From NCBI GenBank assembly GCA_021777285.1, contig JAJYDR010000135.1, positions 1-5,683 of the forward strand: DNA of 5,683 bases. Direction: 5' to 3'. The notes under the pieces are model-generated. The model worked only from the letters and a program-made list of their open reading frames with translations. It was not told the origin of the DNA and made no database searches. This DNA is from Actinomycetes bacterium (lineage in GTDB: Bacteria > Actinomycetota > Acidimicrobiia > Acidimicrobiales > RAAP-2). The translations under genes and the position numbers were made by a program. Shown in pieces: positions 1 through 5,662 of the stretch. Each line of letters starts with the position of its first letter. Position 1 is the first letter of the stretch.

Positions 1-1041
1 CAACATGAGTCCAAGCTGAATCGCCTCGGATTTCCACGTTCCGATGACCGCGGGAGGCCCAACCAAGACCGTGAGGTCTCGTCGTGCGCGTCCGGTGCGC
101 CACAGTCGATCGCGCGCGGCGCGAACGAGGTGCGCACCCATGAGCGTCTTGCCCGAGCCCGTCGCGTCAGCGACCAGCACGCTCCCCACGGTCTCGGAGA
201 TCCAAAGCGCTTCGGCGATGCCCGATCGTTGTGATGGCCAAAGAGGACGGTCGACTGACGAAGGCTCGGCGAGGTAACGCGAGGCCCAGTCACCCTCAAG
301 GAGATTGGCGCAGGCGCGCGCGAGTGCTTCCTCCCAGGAGACGACGCGAAGCAGTTGGTGGAGAAGTAGGCGAAGCTCGTCATCCCAACTCTCACCGGCG
401 GCCCAGTAGTTCTCAGCGACAGCGACGAGCTCGCGGTAACGCTTGGGCTCATGGATGGCGTCGAATCGTGCGTTGGCCTCGTATTGATCACCTAGACCGA
501 AACGCGTGAAGTTGCTCGAGCCGACCGTAGCCGCATTCTCTCCAACGAAGATCTTGGCGTGGAGCCGATGGGAGCCGTGGATGAATCGCGCACTGAGTAG
601 CCCGCGTTCCAGCGCCTCGATTGTTTGAAGCACCTGCGCTGAGGCGCGCAGAGAGACCCCCTGTTCCTCAAGCCAGTACTCCTTGGCAATGTCGGTGAAC
701 TCAGCTCGAACGGACCGGAATTCGTGTTTGGCAGACGTGAAGGGTTCAGCGCCGAACACCAAGCGAACACAGGCGCCATCGTCGTGCGAGGACGTCGTCC
801 AATCGGACACGAGATGAACAAGTTCACCAAGAGAAGAGAATCCAGCGATGAGGAGTGGGGACGACGAACCAACCAGGTCAATCCACACAACATCGCGAAC
901 ACGAGATCGGCCGTGATTGATAGGAAAGCGAGTGGCTTCCGGCCACGTCGCTCCCTTGAGGGTTACCGCCGCCCGGCTTCCACCTTCAATCTCAAACAGC
1001 GGAAGCTGTCCGCCACGAACTTGAGGGAAACGTCGGGACAC
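1..1041 (-). CDS. PLD-like / helicase fusion protein, 5' part (C-terminus off the window)
   Basis: An open frame runs from an in-frame stop at 1051-1053 to the left edge. The first usable start after that stop is GTG at 1041, giving 347 codons in the window. No strong ribosome binding site precedes it. Residues 159-178 carry a phospholipase D-type half site: H161-A-K163, then GSSNF at 174-178. Around residues 291-299 lies ADATGSGKT, a Walker A motif with Lys298, preceded by a Q-motif-like stretch (LWPSQRSGIAEAL). A later segment, TVLVGPPAVIGTWKSE, resembles motif Ia of SNF2/DEAD-like helicases. Family knowledge: proteins with an N-terminal PLD-like domain and a C-terminal superfamily 2 helicase are probable nucleic-acid processing enzymes and are common in defence islands. 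Only one HKD-like half site is visible, so nuclease activity is uncertain. Helicase motifs II-VI would lie outside the window. The PLD/helicase call is fairly sure; a defence role is inference. Confidence 0.82.
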   Translation of the reverse strand, partial: MSRRFPQVRGGQLPLFEIEGGSRAAVTLKGATWPEATRFPINHGRSRVRDVVWIDLVGSSSPLLIAGFSSLGELVHLVSDWTTSSHDDGACVRLVFGAEPFTSAKHEFRSVRAEFTDIAKEYWLEEQGVSLRASAQVLQTIEALERGLLSARFIHGSHRLHAKIFVGENAATVGSSNFTRFGLGDQYEANARFDAIHEPKRYRELVAVAENYWAAGESWDDELRLLLHQLLRVVSWEEALARACANLLEGDWASRYLAEPSSVDRPLWPSQRSGIAEALWISETVGSVLVADATGSGKTLMGAHLVRAARDRLWRTGRARRDLTVLVGPPAVIGTWKSEAIQLGLML

Positions 1042-1418
1042 TTCATGAACCTACATGACCAGTGTCACAGTCCGACAAGGGCGAATCGTCTTGGCCAACA
1101 CCCATGCGCTGGCAGAATGGGTGGCCACTAGTTGAGAGTTTGGATTGTTGCCTGGCGGTTCCTCGCGACCTGCATCGAGTGGATGTGGTTGTCAACAAGA
1201 CCGACAGCAGTCCCTGAAGCCATCATCGATCTTCCACCACCTCCTCTAGATTCCGGCGCGTGTTCTGGTGCGGGAAAGGAACCGTGACCATGTGTTCACC
1301 TCGTTCGACCACAAGGTGGAGGAGTCAGTCGCTACGAGGGCTCCTCGGTCTGGCCCTTCTCGCAAAGGAACCGTGGGTAGAACCAGCTCAGCAAAGCCCG
1401 AGAGTGTCGAGAGCCAAT
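1042..1418. other. Gap without a convincing gene
   Basis: No frame here reads like a protein on either strand. The stretch lies between the start of the PLD/helicase gene and the end of the interrupted secreted-protein gene, both on the minus strand, so it should hold the promoter of the PLD/helicase gene. A TTGACA hexamer occurs on the minus strand (1190-1195) but no good -10 follows at the normal distance. A 7-bp inverted repeat with an 11-base loop (CACCCAT at 1099-1105, ATGGGTG at 1117-1123) lies about 60 bases upstream of the GTG start and could be an operator or leader hairpin. A 12-bp direct repeat (AAAGGAACCGTG at 1275-1286 and 1364-1375) has no clear meaning. Confidence 0.5.
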
Positions 1419-1523
1419 TCACCTGAGTTTCAGACCGAGGTCGTGTCTCACGAAATTCACATCGGTATGCAAGTTGGAGAGATCGGTATCGAATTTTGTC
1501 GAGAAGGTACTGACGTCTACATT
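1419..1523 (-). pseudogene. C-terminal fragment of the secreted protein interrupted by the RIT element
   Basis: Reading leftwards from 1523, 34 codons followed by TGA (1419-1421) encode a protein-like tail: it starts NVDVSTFSTKF, continues DTDLSNLHTDVNF and ends VRHDLGLKLR. The same frame entered from the element meets a TAA inside the adjoining palindrome, and there is no start codon or ribosome binding site, so the piece cannot be expressed alone. The fragment begins exactly where element-related sequence stops. It fits as the continuation of the signal-peptide protein whose 5' part lies at 4986-5336, on the same strand and on the other side of the element. Small secreted actinobacterial proteins of unknown function can end in a similar R-x-D-LGL tail, though this is recalled rather than checked. 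An overlapping 101-codon frame on this strand (1246-1551) is judged a shadow. Confidence 0.66.
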
Positions 1524-1554
1524 CGGTGTTAAGCCGAATTCGGCTTAACACCGA
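1523..1554. repeat. Perfect 32-bp palindrome at the left boundary of the element
   Basis: The sequence is self-complementary over 16 bp per arm with no spacer; the centre is CCGAATTCGG and each arm contains GTTAAGCCGAA. The two facing TTAAGCCG octamers (1529-1536, and complement 1541-1548) are the same octamer that recurs in the terminal repeats. The palindrome overlaps the outer end of the left terminal repeat by three bases. No equivalent lies beyond the right terminal repeat. It could be an extra recombinase site, the remnant of an earlier element end, or part of the true left terminus. Confidence 0.9.
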
Positions 1555-1589
1555 TTAAGCCGCGGTTTTCGTTAAGCCGAGGAATCCTG
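1552..1589 (+). repeat. Left terminal inverted repeat (38 bp)
   Basis: Exact reverse complement of 4948-4985 over 38 bases, compared base by base. It contains TTAAGCCG twice in the same direction (1555-1562 and 1572-1579), 17 bp apart. The match stops at a single mismatch on each side. Perfect identity points to functional ends that have not diverged since insertion. Confidence 0.96.
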
Positions 1590-1637
1590 ATCTGGCCACG
1601 TTACGCGGCCTTGCTCGCATGATTCCTCGGCTTAACG
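1570..1637. repeat. Left sub-terminal inverted pair, next to the end of ritC
   Basis: A 17-bp arm, CGTTAAGCCGAGGAATC (1570-1586), is repeated exactly in reverse complement at 1621-1637, with 34 bases between. The outer arm is part of the terminal repeat; the inner arm ends 8 bases before the ritC stop codon (1646-1648). The arrangement matches that at the other end (4901-4967). The likely role is paired recombinase binding. In RNA it would fold into a strong hairpin just after ritC and might end or stabilise the rit transcript, but no U-tract follows. Confidence 0.9.
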
Positions 1638-1645
1638 TTTCGGGG

Positions 1646-2686
1646 CTATCGCAGGCTGTAGAGGGCTTGGAGCTGGTCCTCGGTGAGGCGGTCCTCGGCG
1701 GGGACGTCGATTGCGGGGGTGGCCGCGTTGACAGCGACGCGCATCATGTCGACCGTGGCGAACGCGTAGAACGCCGCAGTAGTGGACGCGTTCTCGTGAC
1801 CGAGGAGTCGCATGATGATGGGCAACGGAATCCCTTGCTGGTAGAGGTCCATGGCCTTGGTCTTGCGCAACATGTGGCAGTGGACGCTCTCGGGCACGCT
1901 CGGGCAGATCCCACGGGCCACTGCGGCAGCCTGCTTGAGCACCGCCGAGACAGTGTCGACCGCGAGCCTGGTCACTTGCCCATGATGCGGGCTGTAGAAC
2001 AACGGCTGTGTTCCAGGCAGCGTCGCGGCGTTCGGGTGGAACTCCTTCAGGTAGACGCGCAGATGCTCGACCGTCTTGTCGGTCAGCGGCACGACGCGGC
2101 TCTTGTCTCGTTTCCCGGTGAGCGTCACGTGTCCCGGCACGGCGAGCGACAGGTCCGCCAGCGTCAGAGCGGTGATCTCGCCAACTCTGGCCGCGGTGTC
2201 GTAGAGCAGGATGAGCAGCATCCGGTTGCGGCGTGATTTCGCTGTGCGGCCGCTGAACGCGGCGAGGACGGCGCGCGTCTCGGGCTCGGTGAGATACTCG
2301 ATCGGCTTTCGCGGCGCGGTAGGAGCCTTGAGGCTTCGCGCCGCCTGGCTGAGTGCGACGAGGGTGACGTCTTCGGCGCCCGCGTAGGCGAGGAAGGCCC
2401 TGACGGCGCTGAGTCGCAGCGTGATGGTCCGTATGGCGTAGTGCTGGTCGTCGCCGAGCCAGGTCAGCCACGCCTTGAGACGGGCCCGGTCGAAGTGGTC
2501 GAAGCTCACCTTCGCACGCTCAACGTGCTCGCGGTCGGTAAGGAAGGTGAGGAAGCACTCCAGGCTGATCCGGTAGGCCTCGATCGCTCTCGCCGACAGG
2601 CTGCGGACCGTGGGCAGGTAGGTGCGCAGGTAGTCCCGGGCGAACGTGAAGAAGTCAGCCGCGTCGGTTGTCTCGTCTCGTCTCAT
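1646..2686 (-). CDS. ritC: Tyrosine recombinase, third of the RIT trio (RitC)
   Basis: The protein is 346 residues, starting MRRDETTDAADFF. The ATG at 2686 overlaps the ritB stop as ATGA, which fixes the start by translational coupling; a longer frame reaching back to 2860 is only overlap with ritB. Residues 10-110 form an N-terminal SAM-like core-binding domain (RAIEAYRISLECFLTFL and ITLRLSAVRAFLAYA). The catalytic domain carries Arg167 (YDTAARVGEI), Lys192 (LTGKRDKSRVVPL), box II H271-M-L-R274-K275, His297 in LLGH, and the nucleophile Tyr307 in STTAAFYA. This is the only one of the three with the standard first His of box II, but it has Lys where most relatives have a second His. In the RIT family the protein is thought to act with RitA and RitB in moving the element. 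It appears intact. Confidence 0.93.
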   Translation of the reverse strand: MRRDETTDAADFFTFARDYLRTYLPTVRSLSARAIEAYRISLECFLTFLTDREHVERAKVSFDHFDRARLKAWLTWLGDDQHYAIRTITLRLSAVRAFLAYAGAEDVTLVALSQAARSLKAPTAPRKPIEYLTEPETRAVLAAFSGRTAKSRRNRMLLILLYDTAARVGEITALTLADLSLAVPGHVTLTGKRDKSRVVPLTDKTVEHLRVYLKEFHPNAATLPGTQPLFYSPHHGQVTRLAVDTVSAVLKQAAAVARGICPSVPESVHCHMLRKTKAMDLYQQGIPLPIIMRLLGHENASTTAAFYAFATVDMMRVAVNAATPAIDVPAEDRLTEDQLQALYSLR

Positions 2687-3639
2687 TCGAAGCCAACTTC
2701 GGGCAGCGGCGAGCCGCTCTCGGCCGTGATGCGCGCGTAAGAGTCCATGAAGTCCGGCGAGGTGTGAACGTAGTAGTAGGTCGAGTCCACACTTGCGTGT
2801 CCCATGTAGGTCGACAGGTAGGGCAGCATCGCGGCCACGTCGATCCCGTGGGCCATCCACCGTTCGAGGTTGGCGTAGGCGAAGTGATGGCGGAAATCGT
2901 AGGGTCGGGGACGTTGAGCACCCGCCGGGCGCGCCAGCCCGGCCTTATCCCAGATGCGATTAAAGATCACGCCGACCGCCGCTGGCGTGACGGGGTTGCC
3001 GGTGGAGGACACGAAGAATGACGTTCGCGACTGGCCGAACCTCGACGATGACGCGTCGTTGCAGGCGGCGAGGACTTCCGTCAGATCGCCGGTGACCGGA
3101 AGCCTGCGGCTGCGGCCGCCTTTGGACCACAGCACGTCAATGTGCTGGCCGGGCAGGTCGACGTGTTCACCCAGCAGACCACGGGCCTCGCAGGTCCTGA
3201 TCCCGCACGAGTGCATCAGCGCGAAGAACGCAACGGCCTGCCAGCGCCACGGCGAGGACGTGTCGAGTTGCGCCGCGGCGCTAAAGAACGCCTCGATCTC
3301 GCACTGGGTGAGCAGGTAAGGGTGGGCTGGCACGAACCGGGCTTTCCACTGGTCGGACAGCACGTAGGCGTCGGCCTGTCCGCGCGCGCGAAGCCATCGG
3401 CCGAAGTCACGGATGTAGGACATCCACGACCGGTATTGGCCCGAGGTCGCGAGTTGGGCGGTCACCCACCCCTCGACGGTTTCTTGGTCGAAGATGCCGA
3501 GGGCGTGTTCGGCGCAGTACGCATCGAACCTTCTCAAGTACCAGATCCGCGAGGCGCCGTTAAACCCCATGGCGCGCTTGAACTCGACGTATTCGTCGAG
3601 GCGCGAGCCAAACGCGCTGGTGAAGTTGGGGCCGCTCAC
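2683..3639 (-). CDS. ritB: Tyrosine recombinase, second of the RIT trio (RitB)
   Basis: I start it at GTG 3639, giving 318 residues (MSGPNFTSAFGSR...), because this GTG overlaps the ritA stop as GTGA and has GAAGG nine bases upstream. An ATG at 3672 is in frame but would add an Arg-rich leader and a longer overlap. The N-terminal half has a core-binding domain with the FKRAMGF segment and a W-rich stretch. Catalytic positions are Arg148 (SCGIRTCEAR), Lys173 (LWSKGGRSRRLPV), box II Y247-D-F-R250-H251, His281 in YMGHAS and Tyr290 at the end of STYYY. The first box II His is replaced by Tyr. The gene ends in an ATGA overlap with ritC. Role by family: one of three recombinases, probably acting together on the element ends. 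The start is the least certain point. Confidence 0.92.
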   Translation of the reverse strand: MSGPNFTSAFGSRLDEYVEFKRAMGFNGASRIWYLRRFDAYCAEHALGIFDQETVEGWVTAQLATSGQYRSWMSYIRDFGRWLRARGQADAYVLSDQWKARFVPAHPYLLTQCEIEAFFSAAAQLDTSSPWRWQAVAFFALMHSCGIRTCEARGLLGEHVDLPGQHIDVLWSKGGRSRRLPVTGDLTEVLAACNDASSSRFGQSRTSFFVSSTGNPVTPAAVGVIFNRIWDKAGLARPAGAQRPRPYDFRHHFAYANLERWMAHGIDVAAMLPYLSTYMGHASVDSTYYYVHTSPDFMDSYARITAESGSPLPEVGFE

Positions 3640-4844
3640 GGCCGTGCGCCTTCGGGCACCGCCAGCACGCACTCGAGCAGTCGACTCTCATCGATGCTCA
3701 AGTACTGTCTGGTCGACTCCTCACTGGCGTGACCGAGGACGGCCGAGATCGTCGGCAACGGCGTCGCGGCCCGCAGCATCCTCGACGCTGCGTTGTGGCG
3801 CAGCACCCGGGTTCCGACCTTCGCGTCGACCACGCCGGCGACGCGGAACACCTCGGTCGTCACCCGATGAATCGTGGCGTGATCACCCAGGCGAACGTGC
3901 GGGGCGACCTGGCGAAGAAACACGTGGTCGTCACTCACTCGGGGCCGGTCGTGCAGGACGTAGTCGGCGAGTCTCGAGACGAGCAGTTCGATCAGCGGCA
4001 CGCTCAGCGGGTTGCCCGTCTTGCGCTGCACGAGGGAGATCGTTCGCCCTCGCCAGTCAACGTCGGACAGTCGCAGGTTGACGATGTCACAAGCCCGCAG
4101 CCCCGTCGACAGGGCCAGCAAAGTGATGGCCGCATCTCGGGCGCACACGACGCGCGACGCACACGCCGCGACGACCAACCGCTGATCATCGTCACCCAGG
4201 ACCGGCACGATCGGGTGCGAGCGCCGTGCCCCAGCAAAATTCACCGCGTCGACGAGGTCGCCTCGGCCAGTAAATGCCAGAAACGGCCGAAAGTTCGACA
4301 CGACCCAGAACAAGGACGTCGTCGCCCACTTCGGCGACAGTGACGCCAAAAACGCCAGCACGGTCCCGCCGTCAGCGCCGTCTAGGTCGAAGGTTCCACT
4401 CGATTCGAGAAAGCACAGGTAGCCGCGGGCCACCCGGCCGTAGGCCTCGCGCGTCGCCACCGCGAGGCCACGATCGGCCATGGCCGCCTCCCACGACGCG
4501 TCCAGCGCGCTGAACTGGCTCGACGTTGGCCGCGCACCGCCGCCTCCGCGTGTGCGAACCGACAGATCTACCCGACCGGTTGCCAGGTAGGAGTCGAACA
4601 CCGTCACCAGCCGCCGATAGTCGAACCGCCGTTGGGCGCTGAACCGGCCCGTGCGCGGGCTGGTCGTCAACGACGCGAAACTGGCCCCCAGCACCGGCGT
4701 GTACATGTCTGTACCTCGCCGTCGTGCGTAGCCCGCCAGCGCCCTGATCGTCTTCTCGTAGTTGCCGATCGTCGACTCCTGGTAGCCAGCCGAGCGCAGC
4801 TCAGCCACAACAGTCGCACCGATCGTGGAAATCGTCGTATCCAT
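3636..4844 (-). CDS. ritA: Tyrosine recombinase, first of the RIT trio (RitA)
   Basis: Translation is placed at ATG 4844 (MDTTISTIGATV..., 402 residues) because AAGGAG lies six bases upstream; an in-frame ATG at 4859 has no such site. It is longer than its two partners because the N-terminal half appears to hold two core-binding-like units: STIGNYEKTIRALAGYARRRG-like helices near residues 24-45 and a similar TREAYGRVARGYLCFLESSG-like segment near 131-150. The catalytic domain shows Arg250 (LSTGLRACDIVNL), Lys275 (VQRKTGNPLSVPL), box II R346-V-L-R349-H350, His372 (LGHASEE) and Tyr381 (STRQYLSID). Box II begins with Arg instead of His. It is first in the rit operon, and its start lies about 57 bases inside the right inner repeat. 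It appears intact. Confidence 0.93.
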   Translation of the reverse strand: MDTTISTIGATVVAELRSAGYQESTIGNYEKTIRALAGYARRRGTDMYTPVLGASFASLTTSPRTGRFSAQRRFDYRRLVTVFDSYLATGRVDLSVRTRGGGGARPTSSQFSALDASWEAAMADRGLAVATREAYGRVARGYLCFLESSGTFDLDGADGGTVLAFLASLSPKWATTSLFWVVSNFRPFLAFTGRGDLVDAVNFAGARRSHPIVPVLGDDDQRLVVAACASRVVCARDAAITLLALSTGLRACDIVNLRLSDVDWRGRTISLVQRKTGNPLSVPLIELLVSRLADYVLHDRPRVSDDHVFLRQVAPHVRLGDHATIHRVTTEVFRVAGVVDAKVGTRVLRHNAASRMLRAATPLPTISAVLGHASEESTRQYLSIDESRLLECVLAVPEGARP

Positions 4845-4850
4845 CGCCGT

Positions 4851-4856
4851 CTCCTT
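4851..4856 (-). promoter_or_regulatory. Ribosome binding site that decides the ritA start
   Basis: The minus strand reads AAGGAG here, six bases before the ATG at 4844. It lies between that ATG and the more upstream in-frame ATG (4859), so it supports the shorter protein. Confidence 0.8.
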
Positions 4857-4900
4857 CATATAGGGGTAGGAACACGGCAGACGCTAACGACGCCGCAGAA

Positions 4901-4967
4901 CGTTAAGCCGAAGAATTTCCTCCAACCTCATGCCGCGTAGGCGCGTCCAGGATTCCTCGGCTTAACG
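4901..4967. repeat. Right sub-terminal inverted pair, upstream of ritA
   Basis: An inner arm CGTTAAGCCGAAGAAT (4901-4916) faces the outer arm ATTCCTCGGCTTAACG (4952-4967), with one mismatch in 16 bp. Span (67 bp) and spacer match the pair at the left end (68 bp) to within one base, although the spacer sequences differ. Conserved geometry with divergent spacer argues for protein binding sites. Because it lies in the ritA leader, bound recombinase could also control the rit promoter; no convincing promoter was identified between it and ritA. Confidence 0.85.
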
Positions 4968-4985
4968 AAAACCGCGGCTTAATCG
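4948..4985 (-). repeat. Right terminal inverted repeat (38 bp)
   Basis: Exact reverse complement of 1552-1589. It holds two CGGCTTAA octamers (4958-4965 and 4975-4982) 17 bp apart, the mirror of the left end. The secreted-protein reading frame runs into it and stops at the TAA at 4962-4964. Confidence 0.96.
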
Positions 4986-5336
4986 TGATGGAGAGTAGTG
5001 ACATGAGATCCGCACCAGTGGGGAGATACCCGCAATGAGCTTGCGGACATCTGATCGGGACTTTCTGGGCCAAGTCTGAACTATCAACTCATTCTGAAGC
5101 TTTCGAAGCGCCGCAATGGCGGGCTCAGTCTGCTTCGTCACGATGGACTGGGTTGTTGAGCTGCCCCAGTGGCTGGCATCTGTGGCGAATCGACCGAGCG
5201 CGAGATTGACCGGAGTTACATCAGCGAGGTACCTTTTGGCCGCCTTCTTTACGAACGATGAAGCGCCCAAAGGACCTGCAGTGAGAGTCATCATTACGGA
5301 AGTAATCGCTACTCCGCTCGCGATCTTGCGCCACAT
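4962..5336 (-). pseudogene. N-terminal part of a small secreted protein, cut off by the RIT element
   Basis: The frame opens at ATG 5336, preceded by GAGG seven bases upstream, and runs 124 codons. Residues 1-25 are a typical Sec signal peptide: a short basic start (MWRKIAS), a hydrophobic core (VAITSVMMTLTAG), then a small-residue cleavage region near LGA-SS. The mature part has a helical stretch, SIVTKQTEPAIAALRKLQNEL, followed by WPRKSRSDVRKLIAGISPL. The last seven residues (RLSRGFR) and the stop come from the element's terminal repeat, so host sequence ends near 4986. The missing tail is at 1419-1523. The chain becomes less protein-like after SPLV; a one-base loss near 5012 would restore DLMSLLSIT. 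The function of the intact protein is not recognised; it would be exported. The fragment might still be made but is unlikely to work. Confidence 0.75.
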
Positions 5337-5659
5337 TATCTCACCTCATTTCCTCGATTGACGAAGGATAACAGAGTAACCGTGAATGGTGACGGGCTCG
5401 TGTTGAATGGTGTCTCCTCTATGGGCTGTCAGACAGACCGTTTGCGGGTCCCACTGCGGGAGGTTCTCCGCTCGTCCCGACAGCAGTCCCGTCCTCCGAT
5501 TCGAGCTTCCTCTATCTCCGTTCGTCCGCACTCTGAGGTCAGGTGCGAACGCGATAGATCACGTCCCGTCGAGTGGTGTAACTAAGAGGGTCCGTCACGA
5601 GGGCGGGCCACCGGAGTAGTTCTGACGTGTCAGTCCAATGGCACGAAAGGAAAACTCCG
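5337..5659. other. Intergenic region between diverging genes
   Basis: Several short frames overlap here but none looks like a protein. The region separates the leftward secreted-protein gene from a rightward gene starting at 5660, so it should hold promoters for both. It also contains a short palindrome, CTGTCTGACAG-type, near 5428-5438 (plus strand CTGTCAGACAG), and the hairpin described at 5609-5662. Confidence 0.5.
5365..5370 (-). promoter_or_regulatory. Possible extended -10 box of the secreted-protein gene
   Basis: The minus strand reads TGTTATCCT: a TATCCT hexamer with a TG one base upstream, about 29 bases before the ATG at 5336. The -35 region is poor, which is acceptable for extended -10 promoters. 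This is inferred from position and motif only. Confidence 0.35.
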
Positions 5660-5662
5660 GTG
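5609..5662 (+). promoter_or_regulatory. Inverted repeat enclosing the ribosome binding site of the right-edge gene
   Basis: CACCGGAGT (5609-5617) is matched exactly in reverse complement by ACTCCGGTG (5654-5662); the second arm contains the GTG start codon. Inside the 36-base loop lie the AAAGGA ribosome binding site and a second palindrome, CTGACGTGTCAG (5622-5633). In RNA the outer stem would hide the start codon. In DNA the inner palindrome could be a repressor operator. Which, if either, is used is unknown. Confidence 0.5.

Larger units (their letters stand above)
1552..4985 (-). mobile_element. RIT element (recombinase in trio), apparently complete, about 3.4 kb
   Basis: Three different tyrosine recombinase genes are stacked head to tail on the minus strand with 4-base overlaps, and the set is bounded by perfect 38-bp inverted repeats. 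This is the defining layout of RIT elements, described in the literature as ritA-ritB-ritC between inverted repeats, found in many bacterial phyla and carrying no obvious cargo. Here almost all internal sequence is rit genes; the remainder is end sequence. All three recombinases have the Arg, Lys, Arg, His and Tyr positions expected for activity. The element has split a host gene whose two parts remain on either side. No clear target duplication was found, as expected for tyrosine recombination. The left limit could be extended to about 1523-1529 if the flanking palindrome belongs to the element. Confidence 0.92.

Noticed and set aside
724..1131. 135-codon plus-strand frame
   Set aside because: Antisense to the PLD-helicase gene, which has clear motifs; no motif and low-quality composition.
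1275..1375. 12-bp direct repeat AAAGGAACCGTG
   Set aside because: Only two copies 89 bp apart, with no gene or further symmetry nearby; could be chance.
1246..1551. 101-codon minus-strand frame beside the element
   Set aside because: Starts inside the palindrome, is Arg-rich, and competes with a more protein-like frame (1419-1523) that continues the interrupted gene.
1529..1635. CRISPR-like repeat cluster
   Set aside because: The repeated unit is only 8-17 bp, occurs in both orientations and mirrors the other end of the element; there are no spacers of constant size.
1619..2236. 205-codon plus-strand frame opposite ritC
   Set aside because: Lies wholly antisense to a recombinase with all its motifs; composition is typical of a shadow frame in high G+C DNA.
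3729..4343. 204-codon plus-strand frame opposite ritA
   Set aside because: Antisense to ritA, rich in Arg, His and Gln, with no recognisable motif.
1646..4844. Tn554-type transposon (tnpA, tnpB, tnpC)
   Set aside because: Tn554 has two tyrosine recombinases plus a different third protein, lacks terminal inverted repeats and carries resistance genes. Here all three are recombinases, the ends are inverted repeats and there is no cargo.
1523..4990. Target-site duplication flanking the element
   Set aside because: Flanks share at most CAC or CG next to the repeats, too short to call; tyrosine recombinases need not make one.
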